Shown: one piece after another, positions 24,497-35,430 of the stretch | Layout: each line of letters opens with the position of its first letter | How positions within the stretch are numbered: the first letter of the stretch is position 1 | Translations under genes and position numbers: made by a program | The notes under the pieces: generated by a model | Seen by the model: only the letters and a program-made list of their open reading frames with translations | Told to the model about the DNA's origin: nothing | The model's database searches: none | Source of the DNA: Salvia splendens | Taxonomy: Eukaryota > Streptophyta > Magnoliopsida > Lamiales > Lamiaceae | Length of the DNA: 64,000 bases | NCBI RefSeq assembly: GCF_004379255.2 | Contig: NC_056034.1 | Coordinates: 10,480,501-10,544,500, forward strand | Direction of reading: 5' to 3'

Positions 24497-25834
24497 TATT
24501 AGAGAGGCATGAAGCTCGAAGATGGCAGCTCGAAGTATGACGTGGAATAGCCATTATGAATTAGTTAGGAAGGCGGTTAGTCAGTTAGTTGATTAGTTAT
24601 ATATAGGCATTCCATGGTTCATTGTAAAATAACTTGGCAAAATGTAGTCCATAGTGAAGTTTAGGTTCTTTCCATCTCTGTAAATATTCTACATCAATGG
24701 CAGCAATATCTTCTTCTTTTCCTCTCTTGTTCTTCATGTTTCATCTCTGATTTTCACCGTGATCAAAATTTGACATGGTATCAAAGCAAAATCTTCCGCA
24801 TATCACTCTGATTCTCGATCTATATCTCTGTTTTTTCTTTTCATTTTTTGAATCAGTTCGATTCAAGTTCTTTGTTCGGCATTTCAGCCGATCGCCGATT
24901 TAATTCGGTTCTATCTCTTGTTTGTTGTTCGGTGTTAATTTCACCGATTTGTAACCATGATCAACATTTGACATGGTGTTCTTCAAATCATCTCTGCCGC
25001 ATCGACGGAGTTCTTCAGATTTTTTTTGGATCGGTGTTTCTCACCGTTTTTCCGTCTTATCACCGATTGATTCGGTTTTCTCAATATTTCTCTCAGTTTT
25101 ACTGACGAACATCGTCAGGTATTGTTTGTGAATCTCTGTGTTCACGATCTATTTCTTCTCCTTTTTGAATCGGTTCAATCTTTCTCTCTTCGGCTTTGAG
25201 TTTCTGTCGAAATCTAATCTCTGAATCTATCTTTGTTTTCCTCCGATTGTATCGGTGAATCTGTTTTTGTTTTTGTGTTAGCTGAATTTGTATGATCCTA
25301 GCTCATTACTTTCTATGGAGATATGTTTCTCCACTTGTTTTCGGTTTTGTGAGAAAGAGCAGCCCGCAACAAGTGCAGATTTCTGGTTGCAAAGAGTATG
25401 TGCAGCAGCTCGTCTTCTTCATGCAGCAAGTGTGCAGCACGCAGCAGATCAGAAAGTTTTTTTGGAGCAACGGCAGGAGCCGTTTCAGAAGGAGTCATCA
25501 GATATGTTTTTGTCAACATGTTCGCATTTGATATGCTTCCATCTTGAGGGGGGCTATTAGAGAGGCATGCAGCTCGAAGATGGCAGCTCGAAGTATGACG
25601 TGGACTAGCCATTGTGAATTAGTTAGGAAGACGGTTAGTCAGTTAGTTGATTAGTTATATATAGGCATTCCATGGTTCATTGTAAAATAACTTGGCAAAA
25701 TGTAGTCCATAGTGAAGTTTAGGTTCTTTCCATCTCTGTAAATATTCTCCATCAATGGCAGCAACATCTTCTTCTTTTCCTCTCTTGTTCTTAATGTTTC
25801 ATCTCTGATTTTCACCGTGATCAAAATTTGACAA
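24497..25834 (+). mobile_element. Short non-coding LTR element (TRIM-like)
   Basis: Two direct repeats of about 280 bases (24497-24775 and 25555-25834) flank 779 bases with no coding capacity for gag or pol. The left LTR ends TTGACA and is followed at once by a tRNA-Met primer-binding site (TGGTATCAAAGC, 24776-24787). The right LTR is preceded by a purine tract (TTGAGGGGGG). LTR starts read TATTAG, one base from the canonical TGTTAG. The flanking AAAAA on both sides could be the target duplication but is low complexity. Size and lack of genes fit a terminal-repeat retrotransposon in miniature. Confidence 0.88.
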
Positions 25835-26041
25835 AAAAAAAAATCAATGATCGAAAAATTCCTGGTGTCTACGCGTACTTGGTCAGCAGAATGGTGTAAG
25901 TTTTTTTATATCCAATGCCAAGTTCCTTGAATTAAAAAATTAAAAATTATGTACTGAACTTGTTCCATAAATTAGTGTAGCTCTTTTACAATGTGATCTG
26001 CATATTTTTTTTAAATTTATTGGATAGTACCATTCTTTATA
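25835..26041. other. Intergenic
   Basis: AT-rich, no feature recognised. Confidence 0.5.
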
Positions 26042-26307
26042 CTCCCTCCGTCCCGGCTAAGATGACACAATTCTTGGCCGACACGGGGTTTTAAGAGTTA
26101 TTGGTTAAAATGTTTAATTGGATAGAAAAAATGTGGGTGTAAGTATTAAAATAGAGAGAGAAAGAAAGATGAATATTTTAATAGGAGTGAGAAAAAGTGG
26201 TTGAATGTATTAATTGGAGAGAGAAAGTTTTCAAAAAAGGAAATGTGTTATCTTAGTTGGGACAAACTAAAAAGAAAAACGTGTCATCTTAAGCGGGACG
26301 GAGGGAG
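26042..26307. mobile_element. Stowaway/mariner-type MITE
   Basis: 266 bases with terminal inverted repeats CTCCCTCCGTCCC...GGGACGGAGGGAG and good internal inverted complementarity (AAGATGACAC against GTGTCATCTT). TA precedes the left end; TT follows the right end, a degraded TA target duplication. Confidence 0.88.
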
Positions 26308-27610
26308 TTCTTCATTCCAATGGCGAATCCAGAAAATGATAATCATGGGGTCGGACAAAGCAATAAATCAAATATAATATTTAAATAATTATTTTTAAAA
26401 AATATATTATTTAAATAGCTTTATCTTATACTGTAGTGCGCGATGGTTGACTTCTACGGGGAGTAATATTTTAAAGAAATTCAAAATTATTATATTAAAA
26501 ATAGTTGTGAATATTTCTCTCGTTGTTTATTGCAGGATATTTGATCTCTACGAGTATCGATATTTTAAAAATGATTCAAATTTTTTCATGCGAGATAGGA
26601 GTACTTACAATTTTTTGTTATCAACATTGAAATTGGAAAAATAATATTTTGAATTAAGACATGCCACACATTCAAGTAAGTCTGTGTTAGATCTAGAGAA
26701 ACGATTCCCCATTTCTTGTTCGACATTAGCACTAAAAGCATCGATAGAAACTCGAGATATTTTAAAAAAAATTGTTTATTAACCTGAGTAAGGACAAGAC
26801 CAACAAAATAATTAAATCCATACTTAAATGCAAAGGCAATAACTATTATATCTACTTAAATTATAGTAAAATATAATAATTATTGATCAATTCATTACTA
26901 TTGTAAAAAAAAGTACTAATAGATTACACATACCTCAATTATGGATTCACTTTTGTTAAGAAACTCTCAGACGCACAAAACCTTTTGCATTCTATGCCAA
27001 ATTAACTATGGTACAAACTATGAGGCGTTTTACAAGTTGGAACTTGGGCTAATTAAATTAAATTAAATTAGTGAGAGGCTGGCCCATTTTGTTAAGTTGA
27101 AGAGTAATAATTAAATTAGTGAGAGGCTGGCCCATTTTGTTAAGTTCAAGAGTAATAATTAAACCGTTTCTATCATCTTTTCCGCAGAAACAGCTCACAG
27201 CGACGACCGGGGCACAAGTGTTGGTGCAGAAGTTTTACCATTTCTCAAAATTAATCTGATTTCATTTTTAAATTTTTTTGTTTCCAATGAGAAACTTCAT
27301 TCTCCACTAATCATCTTCAATAGTAGAGATACTAAATGACTCACCTCTATTAAAATTATAATTATATTTAAAAATACAAAAACTGAATTAATCTTTAAAA
27401 TCACACATGCTTTAAAATTAATTATAAACCCCAATCAAAACATCAACAATAAATAAAGCTAATTAAAACACATAAATTTTTACATACATACATTTAGTGT
27501 AGTACTATTCACGGTAAATCGAAATATCAAACCCAAAAAGAGAGAGAAAGAAGAAGAAGAAGTACGTGCGGCTCTAATTTGTGCAGAACTTGATAGTACG
27601 ATGATGAATG
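26308..27610. other. Intergenic with a 48-base tandem duplication at 27062-27157
   Basis: No supported gene. The tandem repeat has two units, each with TTAGTGAGAGGCTGGCCCAT, about 600 bases downstream of the 3' end of the minus-strand gene that starts at 28427. Confidence 0.6.
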
Positions 27611-27638
27611 GCACTACTACACCTTGTCGACAACATCA

Positions 27639-28427
27639 TCACGAGGCAACTGTATCTGCCTGCAACTTCTTCTCATCACAGGGATAGTATTCCCATTCCA
27701 AATCCCCATTAAACGCCTTGCAATGGACAAAGCAAAAGAGCGACAGCACCGCAAACAAGGCAGCGTAACCAACCAATTGCGGAACCACGGCGTCACTCGT
27801 CCTGCCTCTGCCTGCCAACACCGAGAACAACGCCGATAAAATCCCCTGCATAATCCCCAACATCGTGATCATCACGAACGCCACGCTCCTCATCCCCGTC
27901 ACCACACTCCCCTCAACGCCGTATTTCGTTTCTTCTTCTTCTTCTTCTTCTATGACGACGACCTCATAATCCATGAAGCACCACTCCACACACAAGTAGG
28001 CGAACAGCAGGGCGAAGAGGATCATCGTCGTGAAAACGAGGGCCGTGAAACATGTGCTGACGGTGGCCTCGATCTCCAACCCCAGCAGTATCATCACATA
28101 GAAAGCGAGACCCGCGCAAATTCCCAATGCGGAGAGGATAGCCACGAGGATTATCGAGTAGGCGAGCTTGCAGAGGAGGACAGGGAGGAAGAAGGAGATC
28201 AGTAAGGATTTGAGGGATGTATATAGTTTGATGGGGTTTCTGTGGAAGCCACGGAAGATGGTGGTGGTGACGGAGGAGACGAAGGAGATGTTGAATGTGA
28301 GGAGAGCTAAGCCGTAGAGGAGTTGGGATTTGTCGAAGACGAAGATGAGATATAGGGTGGCGAAATGGAGGAGGCTGGAGCTGATTATGTACGAGGTTTC
28401 GGAGAGAACTCCCCACAGGCTTGACAT
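27639..28427 (-). CDS. Polytopic membrane protein, family member 2 (C-terminal tail frameshifted)
   Basis: 262 residues with about six hydrophobic segments. It begins MSSLWGVLSETSYIISSSLLHFATLYL, the family N-terminal signature. The family resembles plant proteins annotated as polyadenylate-binding protein 1-B-binding/transmembrane proteins; the molecular function is unknown. Hallmarks: FAYLCVEWCFMD then VVVIEE, TGMRSVAFVMI and FVHCKAFNGD. A GAA-repeat run (27929-27953) encodes an acidic stretch absent from paralogs. The end differs: an extra base after the KKL codons gives QADTVAS and a stop at 27639. The other frame would continue with the family tail RQIQLP...VVDKV to a TAG at 27617. Probably translated, but its tail is lost. 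Confidence 0.75.
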   Translation of the reverse strand: MSSLWGVLSETSYIISSSLLHFATLYLIFVFDKSQLLYGLALLTFNISFVSSVTTTIFRGFHRNPIKLYTSLKSLLISFFLPVLLCKLAYSIILVAILSALGICAGLAFYVMILLGLEIEATVSTCFTALVFTTMILFALLFAYLCVEWCFMDYEVVVIEEEEEEETKYGVEGSVVTGMRSVAFVMITMLGIMQGILSALFSVLAGRGRTSDAVVPQLVGYAALFAVLSLFCFVHCKAFNGDLEWEYYPCDEKKLQADTVAS

Positions 28428-29083
28428 GATGAGAGAGAGAGATGAATGGAGGAGAGTGCAGGGTGGGTTTGGATATACTATATTATAAGGATGAGCAATG
28501 AGGAAATGACCAAGTCCAAGTGTTTATGGTATCACAATTTACGTTTAAATACTTTCAATGGGATTTTCAACTAAAATCTGAATAAGTGATTAGATATATA
28601 TACTTTTTTACCCTTTATTTAAGAAGCTCGTTGACTTGGGTTTAATTTCTTTTTCTAAATTGCAAATGTATTAACTGTTAAATTAATTTGAATTATATAG
28701 TATTTTTTTGTTTTTGTTACCACGTGAATTTAATTCAAATTGCATTTGAAATATTTTATTTTAAGGAACCTTGAATTTAAATAAATAAAACAATAATAAT
28801 AAATTAAAAATGAAACGAATAGAAAACGAAAAAACTTTAAATTGAGATATACACATGATATACTGTCATTTCCTTCATTTTAACCATATGTATATACAAA
28901 CTCATTTTAAGTATATCAATTTATGTAATGTCTTACATGCATAACTCTGCTTACAAATGCTAGTATTCAGCAATAAATCTGAAAATCAAACCCAAAAAGA
29001 TAGGAATAGTAGTAAAATAAAAGTACGTGCGCGGCTCTCATTTCTGCATTAGACAAGTCAACTAACTTGTAGCCAACCAACTC
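28428..29083. other. Intergenic spacer between members 2 and 3
   Basis: AT-rich. The 3' flank of member 3 (28990-29083) and that of member 2 (27525-27620) share short blocks such as AATCAAACCCAAAAAG and AGTACGTGCG, showing that the tandem duplication unit included downstream DNA. Confidence 0.6.
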
Positions 29084-29833
29084 CTAGACTTTGTCAACAA
29101 ATTTATCACTAGGCAACTTGATCTGCCTTAACTTCATCTCATCACCGGGAAAGTAATCCCATTCCAAATCCTCTAATTCCCCATTAAACGCTTTGCAATT
29201 AACAAAGCCAAAGAGCGACAGCAGCGCAAACAAGGCGTCGTAACCAACCAATTGCGAAACCGCGTCGTCACTCATCCTGCCTCTGCCTGCCAAAACCGAA
29301 TTCAACGCCGATAAAATCCCCTGCACAATCGCCAGCATAGAGATCATCACGAACGCCACGCTCCTCATCTCCGTCACCTGCTCGAGGTCGTATTCTTCAT
29401 CCATGAAGCACCACTCCACACACAAGTAGGCGAACAGCGCGGCGAAAAGAATCAGCGTCATGACAAGGAGGGCCGTGAAACATGTGGTGGCGGCGGCCTC
29501 GATCTCCATCCCTGCAGGAAGTATCATGAGGTAGAAAACGAGAGGCTTGCAAATTGCGAAGGCAGAGAGAATAGCCACGAAGATTATGGAGTAGGCGAGC
29601 CTGGTGGATAGGTATAGTTTGAAGGGCTTTGTGTGGAAGCCACAGAAGATGGTGTTGGTGACGGAGGAAACGAAGGAGATGTTGAATATGAGGAGAGCTA
29701 TGCCGTAGAGGAGTTGGGATTTGTCGAAGAGAGATGTGGGGAAGACGGAGATGAGATATAGGGTGGCGAAATGGAGGAGGTTGGAGCTGATTATGTTGGA
29801 GGTGTCGGAGAGAAGTCCCCGATGGCTTGCCAT
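29084..29833 (-). CDS. Polytopic membrane protein, family member 3
   Basis: 249 residues, starting MASHRGLLSDTSNIISSNLLHFATLYL. Hydrophobic segments follow the member 2 pattern, with YLCVEWCFMDEE, TEMRSVAFVMISM, FVNCKAFNGE and the family tail RQIKLP...FVDKV. The loop between EWCFMD and the MRSVAF helix is shorter than in members 5 and 7, and the cytosolic stretch after the second helix is reduced, so it is one of the shortest open copies. About 40 bases upstream of its ATG lies the edge of an LTR element (near 29870), so its native promoter has been displaced by several kilobases. Expression is therefore doubtful although the frame is intact. Confidence 0.75.
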   Translation of the reverse strand: MASHRGLLSDTSNIISSNLLHFATLYLISVFPTSLFDKSQLLYGIALLIFNISFVSSVTNTIFCGFHTKPFKLYLSTRLAYSIIFVAILSAFAICKPLVFYLMILPAGMEIEAAATTCFTALLVMTLILFAALFAYLCVEWCFMDEEYDLEQVTEMRSVAFVMISMLAIVQGILSALNSVLAGRGRMSDDAVSQLVGYDALFALLSLFGFVNCKAFNGELEDLEWDYFPGDEMKLRQIKLPSDKFVDKV

Positions 29834-29869
29834 GGGGAAGATAAAAGAGAAAGAGATGAATGGAGGAGG

Positions 29870-30551
29870 TGAAAAGAAGCTGCAGAAGCTATGAAGAAGA
29901 AAGAAGACATGCTAGAGATATATTGGAGAGAGTTTCAATTCTGCAATTTTTCATTGATTCGAATGTTTCAAGACACAATGCTTATATTCTTAATTCGAAC
30001 AATCTAGAACCTTGCACTAATCTACTTTTTATGCTAAGATAAACATGTTTCACTTTCTTAATCAAAACAGACTCTGCAAGTCCTTTCTCTTCTTTATTCC
30101 ATTAAGGAACACGTCTCTCCAAGTACAACGGCGGTCCTCCACCTTAGCTGGCGTGCTCGGCTCATTCACAGTTGTAACTCGTGTGAGCTCTCGGATTGGT
30201 TCTTTTGGCGCAACGGCCTTTGTCCTTTCTTTTGTCTTATCTATCGCATTGGCTTGTTTATCACGTGCTTCTCGCTTTGTCGCCATACACTGATAACCAT
30301 GGCCACCAACCTCAGCATTGTACGCAACAGCTTGATCAACTCGTCATGCTGCGACTTGATCAACAGCTTGATCAACTTGGCATGCAACTGCTTGATCAAC
30401 TTTGTCTGCAATAGCTTGATCAACTCGACATGTAGCGGCTTGATCAACTTGGTCAGCAGCTGCTTGATCCAGCCTCGGCATACAATGTGAGCGCCAGCAC
30501 ACAGCGGCTTGATCAACTTTGTTAGAAGCGGCTTGATCATTTCTTCCAACA
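29870..30551 (-). repeat. Putative 3' LTR of a second copia element
   Basis: In minus-strand sense it begins TGTTGGAAGAAATGATCAAG directly after a GGGTTGGGGGG purine tract (plus 30552-30562), where a copia 3' LTR should start. It runs to a TG...CA boundary near 29870, the point where the member 3 upstream sequence stops matching its paralogs. No matching second LTR was found, so the outer edge is approximate. Confidence 0.5.
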
Positions 30552-31002
30552 CACCCCCCAACCCGAGCGAGGCTAACGACACTATACCCAACCTTTCTCT
30601 TAGCTTCACAAAGGGTTGACGACTCAATGGCTTAGTGAAAATGTCCGCTACTTGATCTCCCGTAGGAACATGCCTCAACTCAATTTCCTTACTCAGAACT
30701 TTGTCTCTAACAAAATGGATGTCCTGCTCAATATGTTTGGTCCTTGCATGAAGCACTGGGTTCGATGCTAAAGCTATAGCACTCATGTTATCTACCCAAA
30801 TCACTGGACTTCCCTTCTTCTTTATCTTCAACTCACCAAGCATTGAAGATAGCCAGCTCACCTCTGCAGCAACTTGAGCTAGACTTCTGTATTCAGCTTT
30901 TGTGCTAGATCTAGCTACCACGGTTTGCTTCTTCACACACCATGACACAAGATTCCTTCCATGATAAGCACAAACACCCGTAGTAGACCTCCTATCATCC
31001 AA
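30241..31002 (-). pseudogene. copia RNase H fragment (second element)
   Basis: 253 residues. The RNase H part has DDRRSTTGVC, SSTKAEYRSL, VDNMSAIALASNP, RTKHIEQDIHFVRD and ADIFTKPL. It then reads through the purine tract and LTR start into the LIK-rich repeat translation, so only about the first 150 residues are genuine. It is separated from the RT frame by an in-frame TAG at about 31011, at a position that is normally Trp (ASDLDD context). Confidence 0.88.
30331..30545. repeat. 24-base tandem array with CTTGATCAACT core
   Basis: Units starting at 30331, 30355 (half unit, 12 bases), 30367, 30391, 30415, 30439 and 30463, with further copies of the core near 30512 and 30532. TTGATCAA is itself palindromic. 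Because the array is in frame with the RNase H frame above it, it would encode repeats of the form LIKLLxTK. Confidence 0.9.
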
Positions 31003-31011
31003 GTCTGATGC

Positions 31012-32160
31012 CTAGTCTGAGTTTGAAAAAGCAGAAATGTCACCAGTCGATTTCCTAATATGAATTCTATGATCTAAAGTTCCTGAGAGATATCTCAAGA
31101 TCCTTTTAACTGTCCTCCAATGTGTGTCCAATGGTTCTGCCATATACTGACTCACTTTGTTTATAGCAAAGTTGATGTCTGGCCTAGTGATTGCAGCATA
31201 TTGCAAAGATCCAACTATGCTCCTGTAAAATTTTGGATCAGATATAGGTTCCCCAGAATGCTTGCTCAACTCTGAGTTGGAAATCATTGGAGTTGGACAA
31301 CCTTTAGCTCCTGTCATGTTAGCTTTCTTTAAAAGATCTTTGATGTAGTTAGATTGGCAAAGATGTAGACCTCCATCAGTAGTCTTGACAACTTCAACTC
31401 CCAAGAAAAAGCTCACCTCCCCAAGATCTTTTAATGAAAAGCAAGAGTTAAGCTGAGATATCACCTTCTGAATGGAGTCTTGAGAAGTCCCTGCGATGAG
31501 CATATCGTCTACATATATAAGCAAGTAGATAACCTCTCGACATCTTTGTCTAATGAACATGGAAGCATCAGATTTACTCTGTGAGAAGCTAAGCTTGATC
31601 TGGACAGAATGAACTGTGAAGAACCATGCTCTAGAAGCTTGTTTTAGTCCATAGATTGCTTTGTTGAGTTTGCATACCAAGTGAGAACCCCCTTGTTCAA
31701 AACCAACTGGTTGCTTCATGTAGATGTCCGCCTTAAGCTCACCATTAAGAAAGACATTATTCACATCAAGGTGAGTCACTGTCCAGCCGAGAGACATAGC
31801 AAGACTAATGATAATTCTGATTGTAGTGGGCTTCACCACAGGGCTGAAAGTATCATTAAAGTCAAAACCAGGCTGTTGAGAGAAGCCTTGAGCCACTAAT
31901 CTCGCTTTATATCTAGCAATAACACCAGACAAGTGAAGCTTAATCTTGAAAACCCAAGTGCAGCCTATAAGATTCTTGCCTGGAGGAAGTGTTGTTAATA
32001 TCCAAGTTTTATTGTTAAGAACTGCATTAAATTCACTCAACATAACAGATTTCCAACAGGGTATAAGTAAGGCTTCTAGAGCTAATTTAGAAAGATGAGA
32101 TGACACAGAAAGAGTGAAAACTCTAGGTTTAAAGATTCCAGATTTTGATCTGGTTGTCAT
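31012..32160 (-). pseudogene. pol: copia reverse transcriptase (second element)
   Basis: 382 residues: WVFKIKLHLSG, ARLVAQGFSQQPGFDF, LDVNNVFLNGELKADIYM, YGLKQASRAWF, catalytic YVDD in LLIYVDDMLIAG, LGEVSFFLGVEV and LSGTLDHRI. The upstream frame (32157-32624) overlaps in another phase, and the RNase H frame is cut off by a nonsense codon, so pol is broken at both ends. Confidence 0.9.
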
Positions 32161-32624
32161 CGAGTGAGTTGCCTGAGTGACTGCTGGAATGATTGGAGGG
32201 ACATCATGAGGTGAGGAATCAGATGACAGAATATAGGTGATAACTGTGGTGAGGGACTTCTGACAGAATCTGTACCAGATGAGTGATCTGGTGCAACACT
32301 TTCTCTATGAGGGGAAACAATAGGTGCAAGGATGGGAGGCAAGGAAGAATGATCACAAGATGATGGTGGTGGAACAACAGTGGAAGTAGGAGATGCAGAA
32401 TTTTGAAATGGAAAAACAGTTTCATCAAAGATGACATCTCTAGTCACCATGACCTTCCCTTCAGGCAGAAGAACTCTGTATCCTTTGTGAGATGAGCTAT
32501 ATCCTAGGAAAATCCCTTTAACATACCTAAATTGAAGTTTGTGGTTGTTATACATATCTCTGTAATAACACCATGCATCCCCAAAACATAAACAGCCAAA
32601 ACACCAAAATCTACACCTATGCAT
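32157..32624 (-). pseudogene. copia integrase C-terminal/linker fragment (second element)
   Basis: 155 residues. LQFRYVKGIFLGYSSSHKGYRVL and VTRDVIFDETVFPF are the conserved segment between integrase and RT in copia pol. The following Ser/Pro-rich linker shifts frame before RT. The integrase core is missing; upstream the sequence turns into a short direct repeat (32555-32760). Confidence 0.85.
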
Positions 32625-32760
32625 TAAACAGCCAAAACATAAAACATAAAATACCTATGTAATAACACCAAAACATAAACAGCCAAAACATAAAACATAA
32701 AACTATTTACATCTATGCATTAAACATATCTTTGTAATAACACCATGCATCCCCAGCAAC
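32555..32760. repeat. Local direct repeats at the truncated 5' end of the second copia element
   Basis: TAATAACACCATGCATCCCC occurs at about 32569-32588 and again at 32736-32755, with several shorter copies of AACATAAACAGCCAAAACA between. This looks like a rearranged junction between the copia fragment and the LTR that follows. Confidence 0.75.
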
Positions 32761-32769
32761 GGCGCCATT

Positions 32770-33643
32770 TGGAAAGAGGCAGAAGAGACTGATCAAGTTA
32801 TATGGAAAGATAACCGATCGGGTGGATCAGTTTGCAAATGCCGTTGCGACTTGATCAAGGCGCCTCTCTCTCTCTCAAAATTATTTATAACTCTCGAACA
32901 TGCAACAGTAAGCGGAAAGTACGGGGTCGATCCCACAAAGAAGCTGGTGCATTGAGTGTGTGTTTAGTGAACAGGTTTTTGGCTGCGGCCACGCTTTAAG
33001 TTGGGAGTTTTTAAACTACTGGATTAAGCTAGGCAGAATGTAAACTATCTACTTGATCAAGTGACATATCATGCTGGAAAAAAAAATGAACTGATCAGGT
33101 AAGCGACAAACAAAAATAAATGACTTAACTACCTAAGCTTGCTACGAATGTACGAAATACTTTGCCATTCAACATTATGCAAGTTCAAACAATGGATCTG
33201 GGAATTTAAAACTGAAACTAAGCTAGAACAGTCGACGAGATTTCCGAAAACAAATAACTTTGATTCAAAACAATATTCAGAACAGAACTTGGAAAGTGCA
33301 GAAAACAAACAAGAATGATTTTTCAATTACGTAACAAACACGAAATTTAACTAAGTAACTAGAACTGAATTGTAAGAAAGCGATAAATCCAAAGGTCTTC
33401 GGTCAGAAATGAAACGGCGCCGAACAGATCTGGGCTTCTCTGTCGCGCTCCCTTCTGTCGCACTCCTTCTTACTCTCTAGCTAATCATTGCTAACTCTCT
33501 AAAAGGAACGAAACAGAAGCTAAAAAGGAAGGAACTAAAGGGCAGGAAGCTCTTTTCTATGGCGATGTGTCCTCTATTTATAGACTCTTCATAAACAGTA
33601 CAAATTTTATTACTACAAAACTAGTCAAATACTTAATTCAACA
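32770..33643 (-). repeat. Putative LTR with tRNA primer-binding site, separate lineage
   Basis: On the minus strand this reads TGTTGAATTAAG ... CTTTCCA, followed by TGGCGCCGTTGCTGGGGA, a primer-binding site type common in plant Ty3/gypsy elements rather than copia. A TATA box (minus CTATAAATAG, plus 33572-33581) sits where an LTR promoter should be. No partner LTR or gypsy gene was found. It probably is a remnant fused to, or nested with, the copia fragment. Confidence 0.5.
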
Positions 33644-33731
33644 ACCAGATTAGAACAATTACACTACTAAATAGTACTCGTATATCAAACCCAAAAAAAA
33701 ACAAAAAAAATAAATACAAGCCAAGTAACTC

Positions 33732-34541
33732 CTAGACCTTGTCAACAACATATATCTGGCTTAACTTCTTCTCATGAATCGAAAAGTAGTCAAATTCCCC
33801 AGAGTCCCCAAACGCCAACACCGTGTTTGCAGCCAACACAAAGAGTGACAGTAGCGTAAACAGGGTAGCGTAAACAACCAATTGCACAACCACCACGTTA
33901 CTTGTCTTGGCTACTCTGCCGCCCAAAACCGAGAACAACGCCGATAAAATTCCCTGCAGAATCGCCAACATCGTTATCATCACGAATGCCACGCTCCTCA
34001 TCCCCGTCACCAGAATAGTGCTCCACTTGAAGCCGTATTTCCACTCCACGCAAAAATAGACGAAGAGCACAGCGAACAGGATCATCGTCACGACAACGAG
34101 GGCAGCGAAGCATGTGGTGGCGGCCTCGATCTCAAACCCTAGTAGTATCATCACATAGAAAACGAGACCCGTGAAAATTCCAAAGGCGGAGAGAATAGTA
34201 ACGAAGGTTATAGAGTAGGCGAGGTTGGTGGGGAGGAGAGGGAGGAAGGATGAGAGTAAGGATTTGAGAGATGGAAATAGTTTTCTTTGGGAGGCACAGA
34301 AGATGGTGTTGGGGACGGAAGAGACGAAGGAGATGTTGAGTATGAAGAGAGCTAAGCCGTAGAGGAGGTGGTGGGATTTGTGGAATGAGGGGATTAAATG
34401 ATCAACGGTGGTGTTGGAGGGAGATGGCGGGTTAACCAAAGTGTCAATGACGTGGAAGAGAGAGGTGGGGAAGACGAAGAAGAGATATAGGGTGGCGAAA
34501 TGGAGGAGGATGGAGCTGATTATGCTTGTGCTTGACATCAT
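33732..34541 (-). CDS. Polytopic membrane protein, family member 4
   Basis: 269 residues. N-terminus MMSSTSIISSILLHFATLYLFFVFPTSLFHVIDTLVNPPSPS, then hydrophobic segments matching members 2 and 3, FVYFCVEW, TGMRSVAFVMITML and a C-terminus SQIYVVDKV. Compared with paralogs it lacks about 12 residues between VEW and KYGF (the CLMDAVVVVES stretch) and the HCKAxNGE motif before the tail is altered. The frame is open and the family tail VDKV is kept. Its 3' flank again shares the AAACCCAAAAA block with members 2 and 3. Confidence 0.75.
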   Translation of the reverse strand: MMSSTSIISSILLHFATLYLFFVFPTSLFHVIDTLVNPPSPSNTTVDHLIPSFHKSHHLLYGLALFILNISFVSSVPNTIFCASQRKLFPSLKSLLSSFLPLLPTNLAYSITFVTILSAFGIFTGLVFYVMILLGFEIEAATTCFAALVVVTMILFAVLFVYFCVEWKYGFKWSTILVTGMRSVAFVMITMLAILQGILSALFSVLGGRVAKTSNVVVVQLVVYATLFTLLSLFVLAANTVLAFGDSGEFDYFSIHEKKLSQIYVVDKV

Positions 34542-35430
34542 GAGAGATGAATGGAGGAGGGTGCTGTGGTGTAGGGATATATAAGGAGGAGCAATGAGGA
34601 AATGTTCAAGTCTTGATGGTCAATATATATGTATAATTAAATAGCATGACTTGTATGACATTTTCCATGAATTTAAATGCTTAGTTAACGCGTTCAATAA
34701 TTTCATCTACTTCTCCTCCATCACCACATTCAATTGGCTTTAGATAATTAATTACTTTTATTCAAAATTGTTATATATTTTATTAAATTAATATTAATAC
34801 TAAAACCGATTCAATCTTAAAAATCATGTGTACTTTAAAATTAATTAAAAATTAAAACCTCCTTATTCGAATAACTAAATGATTAAATAAGTGATTTATA
34901 TGGACTACTTTTTTCCTTTATTTAAAAAGTTCGTTGATCACTTGATTGGGGTTTAATCTCTTTTTCTAAATTCCAAACTTACACGATGCTCTCATTTTCC
35001 ATAACTAACTTAAATACAAAACATGATCCACCACTTCTTTTCTTTTATATAAAAAATATCCACAATTATCTATATTAAATGGAGTAATATAAAAAATATA
35101 GCCATTTTTAATTTACGGCATATCTAGCATTTATCACGAGATGCGCAGATTATAATTTTCCAAAAATGAAAATTAAATTTATTAACATCCTAACTTTAGA
35201 AGTATGTACTGTCACTGATGTACGTATCCCTAAAATGAAACCAATTACAACACATGAATTTGACATTGAAGAATATTTATGCAATTTCTTGAACCAAATA
35301 TACTTATCAATTTATAGCAATTAATTTGTTGCAAAACACACATAATTTTTCTTACAAATGCTATTGAACAAGCAAATCGGAAGTCATAATTCCTCATTAA
35401 TATGGATTATGGAGTATTATCCAGCTGCAA
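34542..35430. other. Intergenic spacer between members 4 and 5
   Basis: AT-rich. No feature recognised beyond the duplicated promoter-proximal block GATGAATGGAGGAG just upstream of member 4. Confidence 0.5.

Noticed and set aside
30331..30545. CRISPR array
   Set aside because: Units are adjacent 24-base tandem repeats without unique spacers, in a plant retroelement LTR.
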